Assembly (NCBI GenBank): GCA_904830895.1
Contig: LR882958.1
Location: 2,412,001 to 2,476,000, forward strand
Reading direction: 5' to 3'
DNA from: Planktothrix rubescens CCAP 1459/22
GTDB lineage: Bacteria > Cyanobacteriota > Cyanobacteriia > Cyanobacteriales > Microcoleaceae
DNA length: 64,000 nt
Positions 40,898-50,627 of the stretch are shown piece after piece (positions within the stretch are counted from its first letter, which is position 1; each line of letters opens with the position of its first letter). The notes beneath the pieces are model-generated. The model made no database searches and was not told the origin of the DNA. It worked only from the letters and a program-made list of their open reading frames with translations. Position numbers and translations under genes: made by a program.

Positions 40898-42232
40898 ATG
40901 ACATCAACTCAATCTATAACTTCTCTCCCTTTGCCCCCTGGTAAGTTGGGTTTTGCGATCATTGGTGAAACCATTAGTTTTTTGCGAGATCCTGATTTTG
41001 CTGACAAGCGACAAAAACAATATGGATCAATTTTTAAAACCCATCTTTTTGGTCGTCCCACTGTGATTATGATGGGTGCAGAAGCCAATCGGTTTTTATT
41101 TGCAAATGAGAATAAATATTTTATTGTGGCTTGGCCCCTAAGTACCCGAATATTATTAGGACAGGGATCATTATCAATGCAATTGGGAGATATTCATAAG
41201 TCTCGCCGTAAAATTTTATCCCAAGCATTTCAGCCTAGAGCTTTAGCCGGATATGCTACGACTATGGAAGATTTCACCCATCGTTATTTGCATAAATGGG
41301 AACAAAAATCAACCTTAATTTGGTATCCTGAATTACGGAAATATACCTTTGATATTGCCTGTAAATTATTAATTGGAAAACAGCAAGCTACCGATACCAA
41401 TTTAGAAGTATTATTTGAAGATTGGTGTAATGGACTATTTACTATTCCCCTGCGTTTACCCGGAACAAAATTTAATCGGGGTTGGCAATGTCGTCAGTTA
41501 TTATTAACAGAAATAGAAACCCTAATTCGTCAACGTCAGCAACAACCCCAGTCTGGGGAAGATGCCCTGGGATTATTATTACAAGCCCAGGATGAAGACG
41601 GAAATCAACTCGGTATTGAAGAACTCAAAGATCAGATTTTAACCCTATTATTTGCCGGACATGAAACCTTAACTTCTGCGATCGCATCCTTCTGTTTAGA
41701 AGTCGGTCAGCGTCCTGATATTATAGCAAAAATTAGAGCCGAACAACAACAATTTGATCCCACTCAACCGATTACCTTTGAAGATTTAAAATCCATGACC
41801 TATTTAGAACAGGTGATGAAAGAAGTATTGCGGTTTGTGCCTCCGGTTGGGGGTGGGTTTCGAGAAGTAATTCAAGATTGTGAATATAACGGTTATTTTA
41901 TCCCCAAAGACTGGTCTATTTTATATCAAATTGCCAAAACCCATCAGGATGAAACGGTTTATTTTCAACCGCAAGAATTCGATCCTGAGCGGTTTAGTGA
42001 AACCCGCAATGAAGATAAACCTAAACCCTTTAGTTGGGTTCCCTTTGGTGGCGGAATGCGCGAATGTATTGGCAAAGAATTTGCTAAATTAGAGATCAAA
42101 TTATTTGCGGCATTATTAGTCAGAAATTATGATTGGCAACTGTTACCAAATCAATCTTTAGACTTAATTACAATTCCCACTCCCCGTCCCCGGGATGGTT
42201 TAAAAGTGCAGTTGAGACGTTTAAACGATTAA
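40898..42232 (+). CDS. Cytochrome P450, CYP120-like
   Basis: A 444-residue P450. The helix-I motif is LLFAGHETLTSA (about 252), the ExxR motif EVLR (about 310), and the heme-binding motif FGGGMRECIGKEFAKLE (about 385; Cys ligand at 391). The sequence follows CYP120A1 of Synechocystis throughout (LPPGKLGF, FKTHLFGRPT, WPLSTRILLG, PPVGGGFREVIQDC), which hydroxylates retinoic acid. No redox partner gene is adjacent. Divergent from the Vat-like gene. Confidence 0.9.
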   Translation: MTSTQSITSLPLPPGKLGFAIIGETISFLRDPDFADKRQKQYGSIFKTHLFGRPTVIMMGAEANRFLFANENKYFIVAWPLSTRILLGQGSLSMQLGDIHKSRRKILSQAFQPRALAGYATTMEDFTHRYLHKWEQKSTLIWYPELRKYTFDIACKLLIGKQQATDTNLEVLFEDWCNGLFTIPLRLPGTKFNRGWQCRQLLLTEIETLIRQRQQQPQSGEDALGLLLQAQDEDGNQLGIEELKDQILTLLFAGHETLTSAIASFCLEVGQRPDIIAKIRAEQQQFDPTQPITFEDLKSMTYLEQVMKEVLRFVPPVGGGFREVIQDCEYNGYFIPKDWSILYQIAKTHQDETVYFQPQEFDPERFSETRNEDKPKPFSWVPFGGGMRECIGKEFAKLEIKLFAALLVRNYDWQLLPNQSLDLITIPTPRPRDGLKVQLRRLND

Positions 42233-42257
42233 TCGGCTATCCATGATCCCCCCTAAC

Positions 42258-42299
42258 TATATATGTAGGGCTAATTCATGAATTACCCCTACATATATA
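42258..42299. repeat. 42-base near-perfect palindrome after the P450 gene
   Basis: The arms tatatatgtaggg and ccctacatatata enclose the palindrome taattcatgaatta, with a single C/C mismatch. It could terminate the P450 transcript, but its AT ends and core resemble interspersed palindromes of cyanobacteria. Confidence 0.8.
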
Positions 42300-42362
42300 G
42301 CAATCCGCACCGAGGTTGTAATAATTTACAACTGATATGAAACAGCCAGAAGTATTATTTCT
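42296..42362. repeat. Half copy of MITE-like family 2
   Basis: tatagcaatcc, ggttgta, gatatgaaacagccagaag and tatt match the reverse complement of 16258-16319. Only one terminal repeat is present. It is followed by three tandem attccct units. Confidence 0.75.
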
Positions 42363-42529
42363 ATTCCCTATTCCCTATTCCCTATGGTATATCTTTCGTA
42401 TTAATTCATAAAAACCTTATGGATTTATAAAAACGCTACTACAATGAAAATATGAAATTTATTAGTAGAGTTGTTAAGTCTGCTCAGATTAATAAATATC
42501 AGATTCAGCAAATTCAACAAGGAGCCGAT

Positions 42530-42712
42530 ATGAGTTTAAAAAATAGAGAAAAAGCCACCGCCAAAAATGTCGCAGGCAAGGTTCAAGAAGCCGTAGGCAA
42601 CGTGACTGGAGACCCCAAAGATCAGGCTGAAGGCAAGGAAAAACAGGCAGAAGCAAAGGTTATGCACACCGTTGAAGATGTGAAAGATGAAGTCAAAGCC
42701 AAACTGGACTAA
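42530..42712 (+). CDS. CsbD-family stress protein
   Basis: A 60-residue protein (MSLKNREKATAKN) from ATG 42530, chosen because AAGGAG lies six bases upstream. The CsbD pattern is visible: NVAGKVQEAVGNVTGDPKDQAEGKEKQAEAK. Members are small hydrophilic, partly disordered proteins induced by stress through general stress regulators in other bacteria; function is unclear. An open frame extends to 42452 with no ribosome site. It is followed by a small exported protein gene. Confidence 0.88.
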   Translation: MSLKNREKATAKNVAGKVQEAVGNVTGDPKDQAEGKEKQAEAKVMHTVEDVKDEVKAKLD

Positions 42713-42945
42713 AAGCCTTTTTGAGCCTTAAATTTTACCATTTTTGACCCGTAAAATCGGTTTCAAATAATGGTAAAAATGATAAAATCTGAATACCTAA
42801 AATAGTGTGAAATTTCTGTTTATCGACTTTTACCAGAGAGTCTTGATAATTTGCCCCAGTTTAGAATCAATATTTTTTGGTATATCTGCCAATGAATAAA
42901 AAACTCAGTTAGTTTAAAGCAATCAAAATTTTTAGGGATATTAAC

Positions 42946-43254
42946 ATGATTTTGTTTAGCAAAGTTCGTAAATTTTTGCTGTCTATTGGCATGGTTGTTT
43001 TCATCTCCAGTGCTATCATCTTTAGTTTGGCATCGGGAGAAAGTTGGGCTGCAACTTTGTCAACCCAAGGCATCAACCCAGCACAGACTCAAATTGCTAT
43101 CATGAATCAAACGAAAGAGATGATCAATAATGTTAAGGATCAAGCCCAAGAAGCGATTGCTAACATCACAGATGATCTGAAAACCGATGTTGTTCAAAAC
43201 GATCAGCAATTTGATGCTAATACCCAACAGGGGATTAGAACTCTTGCAAAATAA
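42946..43254 (+). CDS. Small exported protein, C-terminus altered by an IS end
   Basis: A 102-residue frame. The N-terminus has a clear signal or anchor helix (residues about 9-33, FLLSIGMVVFISSAIIFSLA, ending near SWA-ATL). The mature part has amphipathic helices with NQTKEMINNVKDQAQEAIANI. The last six codons (IRTLAK and stop) lie in the left inverted repeat of the IS5-type element, so the original C-terminus is lost. It is near the CsbD gene, and both have water-soluble helical repeats, but no function can be assigned. Confidence 0.7.
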   Translation: MILFSKVRKFLLSIGMVVFISSAIIFSLASGESWAATLSTQGINPAQTQIAIMNQTKEMINNVKDQAQEAIANITDDLKTDVVQNDQQFDANTQQGIRTLAK

Positions 43255-44162
43255 TTTTATGGTATTATGGTGAGTTTTGCTCAATTTCATAAAATCCCAG
43301 AGACTAACCATTCTTCACAAACTTTTGCTAAAAACTCCATAAAATGGTAAAAATTGAAAGTGAATTAAGACAATAACTCTGCGATGAACACTCAATTTTA
43401 TCTAAATTTGAAACCTCCTGAATTTAAACGGAGATTTGGTGTCAAGATTCAAACCTTTCAAGCAATGGTTAATGCCATAGAGCAGTTCAGGTTAGAACAT
43501 CCTAAAGATAGGAGAGGACGTCACACCTGCCTGACTCTCCAAGAGCAAGTTTTAGTAGCCTTGGAGTATTGGCGAGAATACAGAACATATTTTCATATTG
43601 GGACAAATTGGGGAGTATCAGAATCAACTATTTGCCGAATTGTTGCTAATATTGAATCAACTTTAATGAAAAACAGAAAAAATGTTACTCAGGAAAGAAA
43701 AAACATCACACGCTCAAAATTCAGTTAGTAATTGATCAAGAAACTAAACAGATTATTTGTACAGATTTTGGACAAGGACATTGCCACGATTTCAGCTTAT
43801 TCAAAAAAAGCAAAATTCATTTTCACCCCCAAACTGATAGTTTACAAGATAGTGGCTATCAAGGGATTAAGGATTATCACTTGAATAGCTATGTACCCAA
43901 AAAGAAACCCAAAAATGGCAATCTTTCGGTCTTAGAAAAAGACTATAATCAAGCTTTGGCTCATCAACGAATTGTGATTGAACACGTTAATCGGAGCCTC
44001 AAAATTTTCAGGATCTTATCGAGTCGTTATCGAAATCGTCGTCGCCGTTATGGTCTTCGTTGTAATTTGTTGTCAGCCATTTATAATTATGAGTTGACAC
44101 TCTTAGTCTGAAAGTGAAAATTTTTTATTATAGCATAGATTTTTTTTGCAAGAGGTCTAATA
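43234..44162 (+). mobile_element. IS5-type insertion element remnant
   Basis: About 930 bases with inverted ends: left ATTAGAACTCTTGCAAAA, right, read inverted, ATTAGACCTCTTGCAAAA. It holds a broken transposase. Its insertion lies between the small exported protein gene and a truncated cadD-like gene; no flanking duplication can be recognised because both flanks have lost sequence. Confidence 0.8.
43384..44111 (+). pseudogene. IS5-family transposase pseudogene
   Basis: The first frame (43384-43728) encodes the N-terminal helix-turn-helix half (FGVKIQTFQAMVNAIEQF, RNKYRTYFHIG-type WREYRTYFHIGTNWGVSEST). After about ER, the frame shifts and a central segment is missing. The second frame (43701-44111) resumes with KKHHTLKIQLVIDQETKQI and continues to GQGHCHDFSLFKKS, LQDSGYQG (second Asp of DDE) and VIEHVNRSLKIFRI (Glu). 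The segment with the first catalytic Asp (usual motif VLIDATETP) is deleted, so no active transposase can be made even by frameshifting. Confidence 0.88.
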
Positions 44163-44305
44163 AGCTCACCTACTACAATATGTTTAGGACGAAAAGTCCG
44201 ATTAACTTCACTAAAGAAGCCAGTCAGATAAATATTATCATCAAAGGTTGTTGCTATGGCAACAGCTATCGCAACCTTAATTGTTTCAATTAACCAATCC
44301 ATCAC
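44163..44305 (-). pseudogene. Cadmium-resistance transporter (CadD family) remnant
   Basis: From ATG 44305 the frame reads MMDWLIETIKVAIAVAIATT, FDDNIYLTGFF and SEVNRTFRPKHIVVGELI, the N-terminus of cyanobacterial CadD-family cation transporters (the DDN motif in the first helix is characteristic). It then enters the end of the IS5-type element (RPLAKK...). The other five or so helices are absent on both sides of the element, so it is a truncated pseudogene of about 48 codons. Confidence 0.8.
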
Positions 44306-44467
44306 TATCCCTCACTCAAAATCTGTCTGATCACCGAAACTATAGAATAATTGCACAAGTCCTAATAATATATAAAGAGCGTTAAAAAGTCTAACACCCT
44401 GGCTACATTCTCGTATTTCCAATTCATCTAACAATGTCCATTATTTATATTTATCAAAGGAGTTATT

Positions 44468-45754
44468 ATGATTAGCTATTTACGCGATATTTTGCCCAAA
44501 TACAAAGACCAAAATCTTCTAAAACCATTCCGATCAATTCCTCGTAGATTGGTTATATCCAAGTTTGTAGTCCAGTTTGGCATCGGTCTTGCCTCAAGTT
44601 TGGTCTTGAGTCTAGCCTTTAATAGTAATGTTGTTGCTACTCCTGAATCTGGCCATGTACTCTCCCCTCTAATCAGTCAGGTCAATCAGGCTAACCCACC
44701 CAAAAACTCAAGCATTCGGTTATTAGAAACGGTGGGATTGTTTGTCGGGGGGATCGTATTTTGTATCGCTTTGGATCGTTGGTTTTCTGACCGCTCGGCG
44801 CAATTGGGTAACACACCCTTAGCCCAACAAGCGCGACGACTCAAACAACTCAAAATCGGGTATCCAGAGGGAATGACCAATTTTGAAGTTCTTCGCAGTC
44901 AAGCCTTACTGGAAGAACGTTTGCGACCCTTTGGGCTAATTGTGACTTGGACAAGCTTTTTATCGGCATCGGCTCTGATTGAGGCTCTGAGTAACGGGAC
45001 AATTGATTTTTGCGGGGGGGGTGGTACGGCCAGTATTTTCTCCCAGGCGGCGGATCATGTCTTTGTGCGGGTGGCTAAGGAAAAATATACCGCCCCCAAA
45101 GGTCAAGCGATTCTAGTCCCAGAGGATTCGCCAATTCAGACTATTGCTGACCTCAAGGGTAAGAAGATTGCCTTTGATAAAGGCTCTAGCGCCCACTATA
45201 TATTGATCAAAGCATTGCGGAAAGTCGGACTCGATTTTAGCGATATTGACCCGATTTATCTGACCCAGCCCCAGGCATTATCCCTATTCCGACAGGGTGA
45301 AGTGGATGCTTGGGTGGTTTGGGTTCCCTACACACTCACTCAAGCCCGAAGTTCCTATCCAGGGCGTTCCATTGCCGACCTAGGAAGTATTTTTGGGGAT
45401 AGGGCTTCTTTGGAGGTTCCCACCTATTACTATGCGATTCCAGAGTTAGTCCGAGACTATCCTGACCTATTAAAAGTGATTTTAGAGGAGGTCAATGAGG
45501 CGGGAGCCTGGGCTAAAAAACAGGAATTAGAAGCGACTCAACGTTTGCTAGATCAACACGAAATCGATCCATTTATCCTAGAAACTTTACAGAAACGGAG
45601 TGCTGAACGGGCGATTATCCCGATTGATGAACAATCCCTTGATGCCCTACAGCATCAGGCTAATTTGTTTCGGGATCTTGATCTGATTCCTGAGCGGGTG
45701 AATGTGAAGGATGGAACCTATAGTTTGCAGACTAAGCAAAACTGGACTTATTAA
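44468..45754 (+). CDS. ABC transporter substrate-binding protein, SsuA/TauA/NrtA-like
   Basis: A 428-residue protein. There are two N-terminal hydrophobic segments (about 35-60 and 86-104) with an intervening polar stretch, so it is probably membrane-anchored rather than freely secreted. From about 125 it is an NMT1-like periplasmic binding domain: KIGYPEGMTNFEVLRSQALLE, NGTIDFCGGGGTASIFSQA, LKGKKIAFDKGSSAHYIL and FRQGEVDAWVVWVPYT. The family binds sulfonates, taurine or nitrate. No permease or ATPase gene is next to it, so it is an orphan binding protein. AAGGAG lies nine bases upstream. Confidence 0.88.
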   Translation: MISYLRDILPKYKDQNLLKPFRSIPRRLVISKFVVQFGIGLASSLVLSLAFNSNVVATPESGHVLSPLISQVNQANPPKNSSIRLLETVGLFVGGIVFCIALDRWFSDRSAQLGNTPLAQQARRLKQLKIGYPEGMTNFEVLRSQALLEERLRPFGLIVTWTSFLSASALIEALSNGTIDFCGGGGTASIFSQAADHVFVRVAKEKYTAPKGQAILVPEDSPIQTIADLKGKKIAFDKGSSAHYILIKALRKVGLDFSDIDPIYLTQPQALSLFRQGEVDAWVVWVPYTLTQARSSYPGRSIADLGSIFGDRASLEVPTYYYAIPELVRDYPDLLKVILEEVNEAGAWAKKQELEATQRLLDQHEIDPFILETLQKRSAERAIIPIDEQSLDALQHQANLFRDLDLIPERVNVKDGTYSLQTKQNWTY

Positions 45755-45760
45755 TCCGAC

Positions 45761-45877
45761 GTTGTTGGGCTTTAGCCCCTCCTCTCCTAAGAGTGCTGAA
45801 GCACAACAACGGGGAATCAAGCCGACCTTTTCGTTGTTGGGCTTTAGCCCCTCCTAAGAGCGCTGAAGCGCAACAAC
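45761..45877. repeat. Two copies of an interspersed palindromic repeat
   Basis: Each unit starts gttgttgggctttagcccct and ends gctgaagcgcaacaac (first copy with gtgctgaagcacaacaac, a compensatory change). Copies are at 45761-45810 and 45833-45877. The compensatory base changes suggest a conserved hairpin. Related units are at 2150-2212 and 7439-7458. The unit may terminate the substrate-binding protein gene. Confidence 0.85.
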
Positions 45878-45893
45878 GGGGGCAAGAATAAAC

Positions 45894-46790
45894 TTAAATT
45901 GGGGTAGCCGATAAATTTAAAAGATAATGGGTGCTTCCGTCCCTGGGGGAGACTCGCAAAAAGTAGGTTCCGCCGGGTAATTTATCTAACTTAATGGATT
46001 CTGGGGTGAGGCCTAAATTAGCGGAACTAGCAACAATTTCATTACTTTGAACCGCTCGATTGTTATTCAGATCATAAATCAAGTCTAAGTCTAAATTGGC
46101 TTTCATTTGATTCATGATTATACTAACTTTACTATTAAAATTAGGAATAATAAACTCATAAATATCAACGGGGTTAGCCGCGTCAATTAAGCCTACAATG
46201 GTTTTTTGTCCTAATAATATATCTATATTAATAGCTTGGGTCAGGTCATCTTTAAAAGCCGGAGCAATCCCTAATCTTGATTCTTTTAATCCTTGTCGCC
46301 AAAAATGTTCAAAAAATGTATTATACTGCCCGGATTTAATCTCAGATAAGACATCGGGATATCGAGTTTGATAAAAGTTAGTATCAAAACCAATACTGGG
46401 ATTGCGTCCTTCATATTGTCCATGGAGAAAAAAATGTTCAAACGGGTTAATTTCTGCTTTAAGAAAACCCGCTTTTACATCGGGATATCGTTCTAAATAA
46501 TAAATTGGATCAAATAAGGGATTAGGAGAACGCGGTTGAAATTGACCAAAATCAATAAAATGTTCCGCAGGTGTAATAAATCCTTCCTTTATTTGAGTTA
46601 AAAGTTCAGGATCTCCTTGCTGATAATATTGACTATCAAATAAAGGATTAGGTTCATAACCCAAAAATTGACCCTCCTGAACAAAATGATCAAAAGCGTT
46701 CCGAAATTCTCGCCTTTCAATCGCCGGAGCCACATCAGGATATTGAGCCAAATAGAATTTTTCATCAAATAGCGTTTCTAAAGTTAACAT
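45894..46790 (-). CDS. FYLxxYPDV-repeat protein with C-terminal PPC domain
   Basis: A 298-residue protein without a signal peptide. Residues 1-165 contain four degenerate repeats of about 45 residues (FDEKFYLAQYPDV, FDSQYYQQGDPEL, FDPIYYLERYPDV and FDTNFYQTRYPDV, each followed by FxHFxxxGQxxGR-like ends). This repeat is common in cyanobacterial and other secreted proteins. The C-terminal about 100 residues (VDIYEFIIPNFNSKV and KLPGGTYFLRVSPRDG) look like a bacterial pre-peptidase C-terminal (PPC) domain. Role probably extracellular adhesion or carbohydrate binding; unknown. Confidence 0.8.
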   Translation of the reverse strand: MLTLETLFDEKFYLAQYPDVAPAIERREFRNAFDHFVQEGQFLGYEPNPLFDSQYYQQGDPELLTQIKEGFITPAEHFIDFGQFQPRSPNPLFDPIYYLERYPDVKAGFLKAEINPFEHFFLHGQYEGRNPSIGFDTNFYQTRYPDVLSEIKSGQYNTFFEHFWRQGLKESRLGIAPAFKDDLTQAINIDILLGQKTIVGLIDAANPVDIYEFIIPNFNSKVSIIMNQMKANLDLDLIYDLNNNRAVQSNEIVASSANLGLTPESIKLDKLPGGTYFLRVSPRDGSTHYLLNLSATPI

Positions 46791-46860
46791 CAGCTTAAAA
46801 TCTCCCTATATATTGACTTAATTATACAAAATCCACCATTACCCATTACCTATCATGAAT

Positions 46861-46921
46861 TTAAGAGGATTAAGCAGATTAACACAGATTAAAATCTGTG
46901 AAATCCGTGAAATCCTCTTAA
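46861..46921. repeat. Imperfect palindrome of ~60 bases
   Basis: The arms aagaggatt and aatcctctt flank acagattaaaatctgt and aaatccgtgaaatcc segments. Similar sequences recur in cyanobacterial genomes. It lies after the stop of the hybrid kinase gene and may terminate it. Confidence 0.6.
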
Positions 46922-46943
46922 ATCAGTGATCCCCATTCCCTAA

Positions 46944-49900
46944 TTATCCAATAATTCCGATTAAATTAGCAATAGTAAACAGTAATTCATGGGGTTCTAC
47001 GGGTTTAGCTAAATGGGCGTGAAACCCGGCGGAGAATGCGGCTTGACGGTCTTCATCTTGGGCATAAGCTGTAAGTGCTAAAGCGGGTATTTGCCCTCCT
47101 GCTTCTGGGGGTAATAAACGAATTTGACGGATTAGTGAATAACCGTCTCCCCCCGACAGTCCAATATCACTGACTAAAATATGAAATGGAGATATAGCAC
47201 TATTGGCTTTGAAGATATTAATGGCTTCTTCTGCACTCCCAACGGTCACCACTTCTGACCCACAATTTTCTAAAATATGAGCAACTAAATCCCGAGCATC
47301 CACTTCATCATCAACCACTAAAATTTTAACTCCTTTGATTTTTAAACAACTTTCAAACATCAAATCATCATCACCGAAACCCTCTTGAAGATACTGATAA
47401 TCTTTTAACATATCCGATGTCATCATGGGTAATTTTACGGTAAATACTGTCCCCTTTCCTAACCCTGGACTATCTACAGTAACACTTCCTCCATGAATTT
47501 CAACTAAATGGTGGACAATGGTTAATCCTAATCCTAATCCGCCCTGTTTCCGAGTCATTGAACCATCGGATTGACGAGATCTTTCAAACACAAAGGGTAA
47601 AAAGTCTTTACTAATTCCTTGTCCGGTATCACTAACTTGAATTTCTGCATAATCTCTGACTTCATAATTGCTATTATTTCCCAAGGAATTTTGATTCTGA
47701 GACTTATGTAGTCTCACCTGAATTTCTCCTCCTTCTGAGCTAAATTTTATTGCATTGGTTAATAGATTCCACATCACCTGTTGTAAACGGTTACTATCCC
47801 CTAAAACCATCCCAATATTAGGCTCAAAGGAAATATTAATTTTAATATCTTTCGCCTCAGTTATTGAGTGTACCGTTTCAATTGCTGCTTCAATTACCGG
47901 AATTAAAGCAGTCGGATTCGGGCTAAAATTCAGTTTTCCACTAATAATTCGAGAAACATCTAATAAATCCTCAATCAGTTGCGCTAAAGCCCGTGTATTA
48001 CGATTAATTGTTTCCGTCGCCCGATTAAATGTTTCCTTATCTAAATCTCGTGATATCAACATTTGTGTCCATCCCAAAATAGCATTCAGAGGAGTCCGTA
48101 ATTCATGGGAAAGGGTAGCTAAAAATTCATCTTTGAGGCGGTTGGCTTCTGTTAATTCATCAGCCCGGGTACGCAGTTCAGCTTCTAATTGTTTACGATT
48201 AGTAATATCCCGCATGGCTGTCACCTGAACTTGACGTCCTTTATAAATTTGAGACTTACCAATGATTTCTACATCAAAAATTGTGCCATCTTTTCTTAAT
48301 CCAAAGACTTCTAATGGGGCTTCTAAGTTGTTTTTAATATTTTGTAAAATTAAATCCCGACTTTCGGGGGTGACAAAATCCAGAAAAGAAGTTCCCATCA
48401 TTTCTCCTAAAGGGTAATCCAACATAATAGATGCCCCTTGGTTAGCATCAAGAATGATGCCATTTTCATGAATAATAATACCATCAAATGTAGTTTCAAT
48501 TAGGGTTCTAAACCGAGCTTCACTTTCTTGTAATTCTTCTTCTGCGTGTTTACGTTCGGTGATATCTTCATAGATAAATACGACTTCTCGAATTTTACCC
48601 ACCTCATCCCGCACTGGATAAATATAAGCCTCAACCCAGCGTTGAGCATATCCATAATTCGATAATCCTGGGAAGCTTTGATGAGGATCATATAAAATTG
48701 GAGGAATCGCCACGGTTTCCCCGGCTAAACCCTTTTGAATATAGGGAATTATCCGTTTTTGAATTAGTTGTTGATCTTCTAACAAATTGTAGTCTTTAAT
48801 CATTTCTCCTTTGATTCCCCATAGCTCCTCCCAGGCTCGATTTACACGCCTAACCGAACCATCTAATGATAGGATTAAAATACTCAGGGGAGATTGTTCA
48901 ACCATTGTCCGATATTGAACTTCTGAGCGACGTAATAAGGTTTCGGCTCGATGACTTTCTGTGCGGTCAATGGCTACACCCCCAACCAATGGATCTTCCT
49001 GATCAACCCAAATTGGAAATTGATAGATTAAAAATTCTCCAATTTTGCCGTCTCGTCGAGGTAGAGATTCAATAACTTCTAAAACTAGGTTTTGCGAAGC
49101 CACAATCGAAATATAATTCAGGAATTTGGAGGCTAAATCTGGGGTAAATATATCAAATATAGTGGTTTCTAAAGATTCTGGAGAAACATTAAAGGTTCGG
49201 GTATAACTTTTACTTAAATATAACATTTTACCTTGATGATCACAAATCCAAGCTACGGTAGGGTTGTAATCCATAAACGCCTGAAATCGGGCTTCACTAT
49301 CTCGCAGGGCTTTTTCTGATTTCGTCAGTTCCGTTGCAATTTTTTCCGCAATATATCGAGCTTTAATTTGCGATCGCATTAATCCAAATAAGATAATACC
49401 AACAAAACTTCCCGCCAAAGCAATATAGGGAGCAATCAAACGTTGGGAATTAAAATCAAGTTTAGGACGGGAAGTATAGATAATCGTCCAAGTTTGTCCA
49501 GCAATTGAGAGCATTTTTCGCCCCTCAAATTGAGGCTTAAACCCTAATAAACGACTAGAGTTAGAATCGTATATGAGAGAGGAGGGAGTAATTGCTAAAC
49601 CATCATAAATTTTAAAATCTATAAAAACATTTGGATAATTCCCAAATAGCCCTTGCATCAAGTCATCCATCCGAAAGGGACTATAGATAAATCCTAGTAA
49701 TTTCTCCCGTTTTTCTGTTACCGTTGGCGGAGTATAATTACCTCGATAAATGGGGAAATAAATTAAAAATCCCGCTTGTTTTTTGGCATCAATTTCTTGT
49801 CGGAGTTTGACTCGACCCGACGCCACCGGAATTCCCCCATCCCGGGCGTGTTCCATGGCGCGACGGCGCACGGGTTCGGTAAACATATCAAACCCAATGG

Positions 49901-50378
49901 CGGCTTTATTACGTTCATCTAGGGGTTCTAGGTAGATAATGGCATGATATTCGGATCGAGGGTAATCGGGATTGATAGCGAAGTTAGGGATACCCTCAGC
50001 TTTCATCCGAGCTATTAATTGATCTTTTTCGGAGGGTTGAACCCGAATTGTAAACCCAATCCCTTGAATCCCTGGATATTCCCTCCGCAGTTTTAATTGT
50101 TCCATGTAGGTGCGGAATTCCTCTCGATCCACGGTATCATGGCTGGCAAATAACCCACTTCCGGCACGGAGTAAGGCAATATAGGTTTTAACCCGATCTC
50201 GAATTAGGTTTTCCGTCTGTTGGGCGGAGGCATTAAACTGTAACCGATCCTGGTTACGGGCTGTTGATTCTACATAATAAGTGGCGATCGCCGTCAGGAT
50301 TAAAGTCCCCAACAGCACTAAGTAGGGAACAATCTGCCGATTCGGAGAGAGAAACTTATACAGCCATTTGCGCTTCAT
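46944..50378 (-). CDS. CHASE-PAS hybrid histidine kinase with receiver domain
   Basis: A 1144-residue membrane kinase. Two membrane helices (about 18-37 and 315-335) enclose a periplasmic CHASE domain (about 80-260: RSEYHAIIYLEPLDERN, GFDMFTEPVRRRAMEHA). Three PAS domains follow (about 360-480, 490-620, 625-745). HisKA has ATLSHELRTPLNAILGW (His about 763) and HATPase has QVMWNLLTNAIKFS, DTGQGIS and GGLGLGLTIV. A C-terminal receiver (KILVVDDEVDARDLVA, phosphoacceptor Asp in VSDIGLSGGDG) ends the protein. CHASE senses small molecules such as cytokinin-like ligands; signal and partner unknown. Confidence 0.93.
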   Translation of the reverse strand: MKRKWLYKFLSPNRQIVPYLVLLGTLILTAIATYYVESTARNQDRLQFNASAQQTENLIRDRVKTYIALLRAGSGLFASHDTVDREEFRTYMEQLKLRREYPGIQGIGFTIRVQPSEKDQLIARMKAEGIPNFAINPDYPRSEYHAIIYLEPLDERNKAAIGFDMFTEPVRRRAMEHARDGGIPVASGRVKLRQEIDAKKQAGFLIYFPIYRGNYTPPTVTEKREKLLGFIYSPFRMDDLMQGLFGNYPNVFIDFKIYDGLAITPSSLIYDSNSSRLLGFKPQFEGRKMLSIAGQTWTIIYTSRPKLDFNSQRLIAPYIALAGSFVGIILFGLMRSQIKARYIAEKIATELTKSEKALRDSEARFQAFMDYNPTVAWICDHQGKMLYLSKSYTRTFNVSPESLETTIFDIFTPDLASKFLNYISIVASQNLVLEVIESLPRRDGKIGEFLIYQFPIWVDQEDPLVGGVAIDRTESHRAETLLRRSEVQYRTMVEQSPLSILILSLDGSVRRVNRAWEELWGIKGEMIKDYNLLEDQQLIQKRIIPYIQKGLAGETVAIPPILYDPHQSFPGLSNYGYAQRWVEAYIYPVRDEVGKIREVVFIYEDITERKHAEEELQESEARFRTLIETTFDGIIIHENGIILDANQGASIMLDYPLGEMMGTSFLDFVTPESRDLILQNIKNNLEAPLEVFGLRKDGTIFDVEIIGKSQIYKGRQVQVTAMRDITNRKQLEAELRTRADELTEANRLKDEFLATLSHELRTPLNAILGWTQMLISRDLDKETFNRATETINRNTRALAQLIEDLLDVSRIISGKLNFSPNPTALIPVIEAAIETVHSITEAKDIKINISFEPNIGMVLGDSNRLQQVMWNLLTNAIKFSSEGGEIQVRLHKSQNQNSLGNNSNYEVRDYAEIQVSDTGQGISKDFLPFVFERSRQSDGSMTRKQGGLGLGLTIVHHLVEIHGGSVTVDSPGLGKGTVFTVKLPMMTSDMLKDYQYLQEGFGDDDLMFESCLKIKGVKILVVDDEVDARDLVAHILENCGSEVVTVGSAEEAINIFKANSAISPFHILVSDIGLSGGDGYSLIRQIRLLPPEAGGQIPALALTAYAQDEDRQAAFSAGFHAHLAKPVEPHELLFTIANLIGIIG

Positions 50379-50627
50379 AGAGCTATCAGGGAAAGTCTGG
50401 GGATTAGAACTGCGGGTTAACCCTTAATTTTTGTGTTGTTTGGGGTAAGTTTTAATTAAGATTTTCTGCATATTATATCACGAAAAATTGAATTGAATCT
50501 TCACCAGAAAGGGATTATCTTAAAATTATCGATTTCACTTTTGACCAAAAATTTTCAATTGGGGAAAAATCAGGTCTTCAGCCATTACATCTATAATGAA
50601 ATATCTTGCTGACCCCCCCTACGAAAC

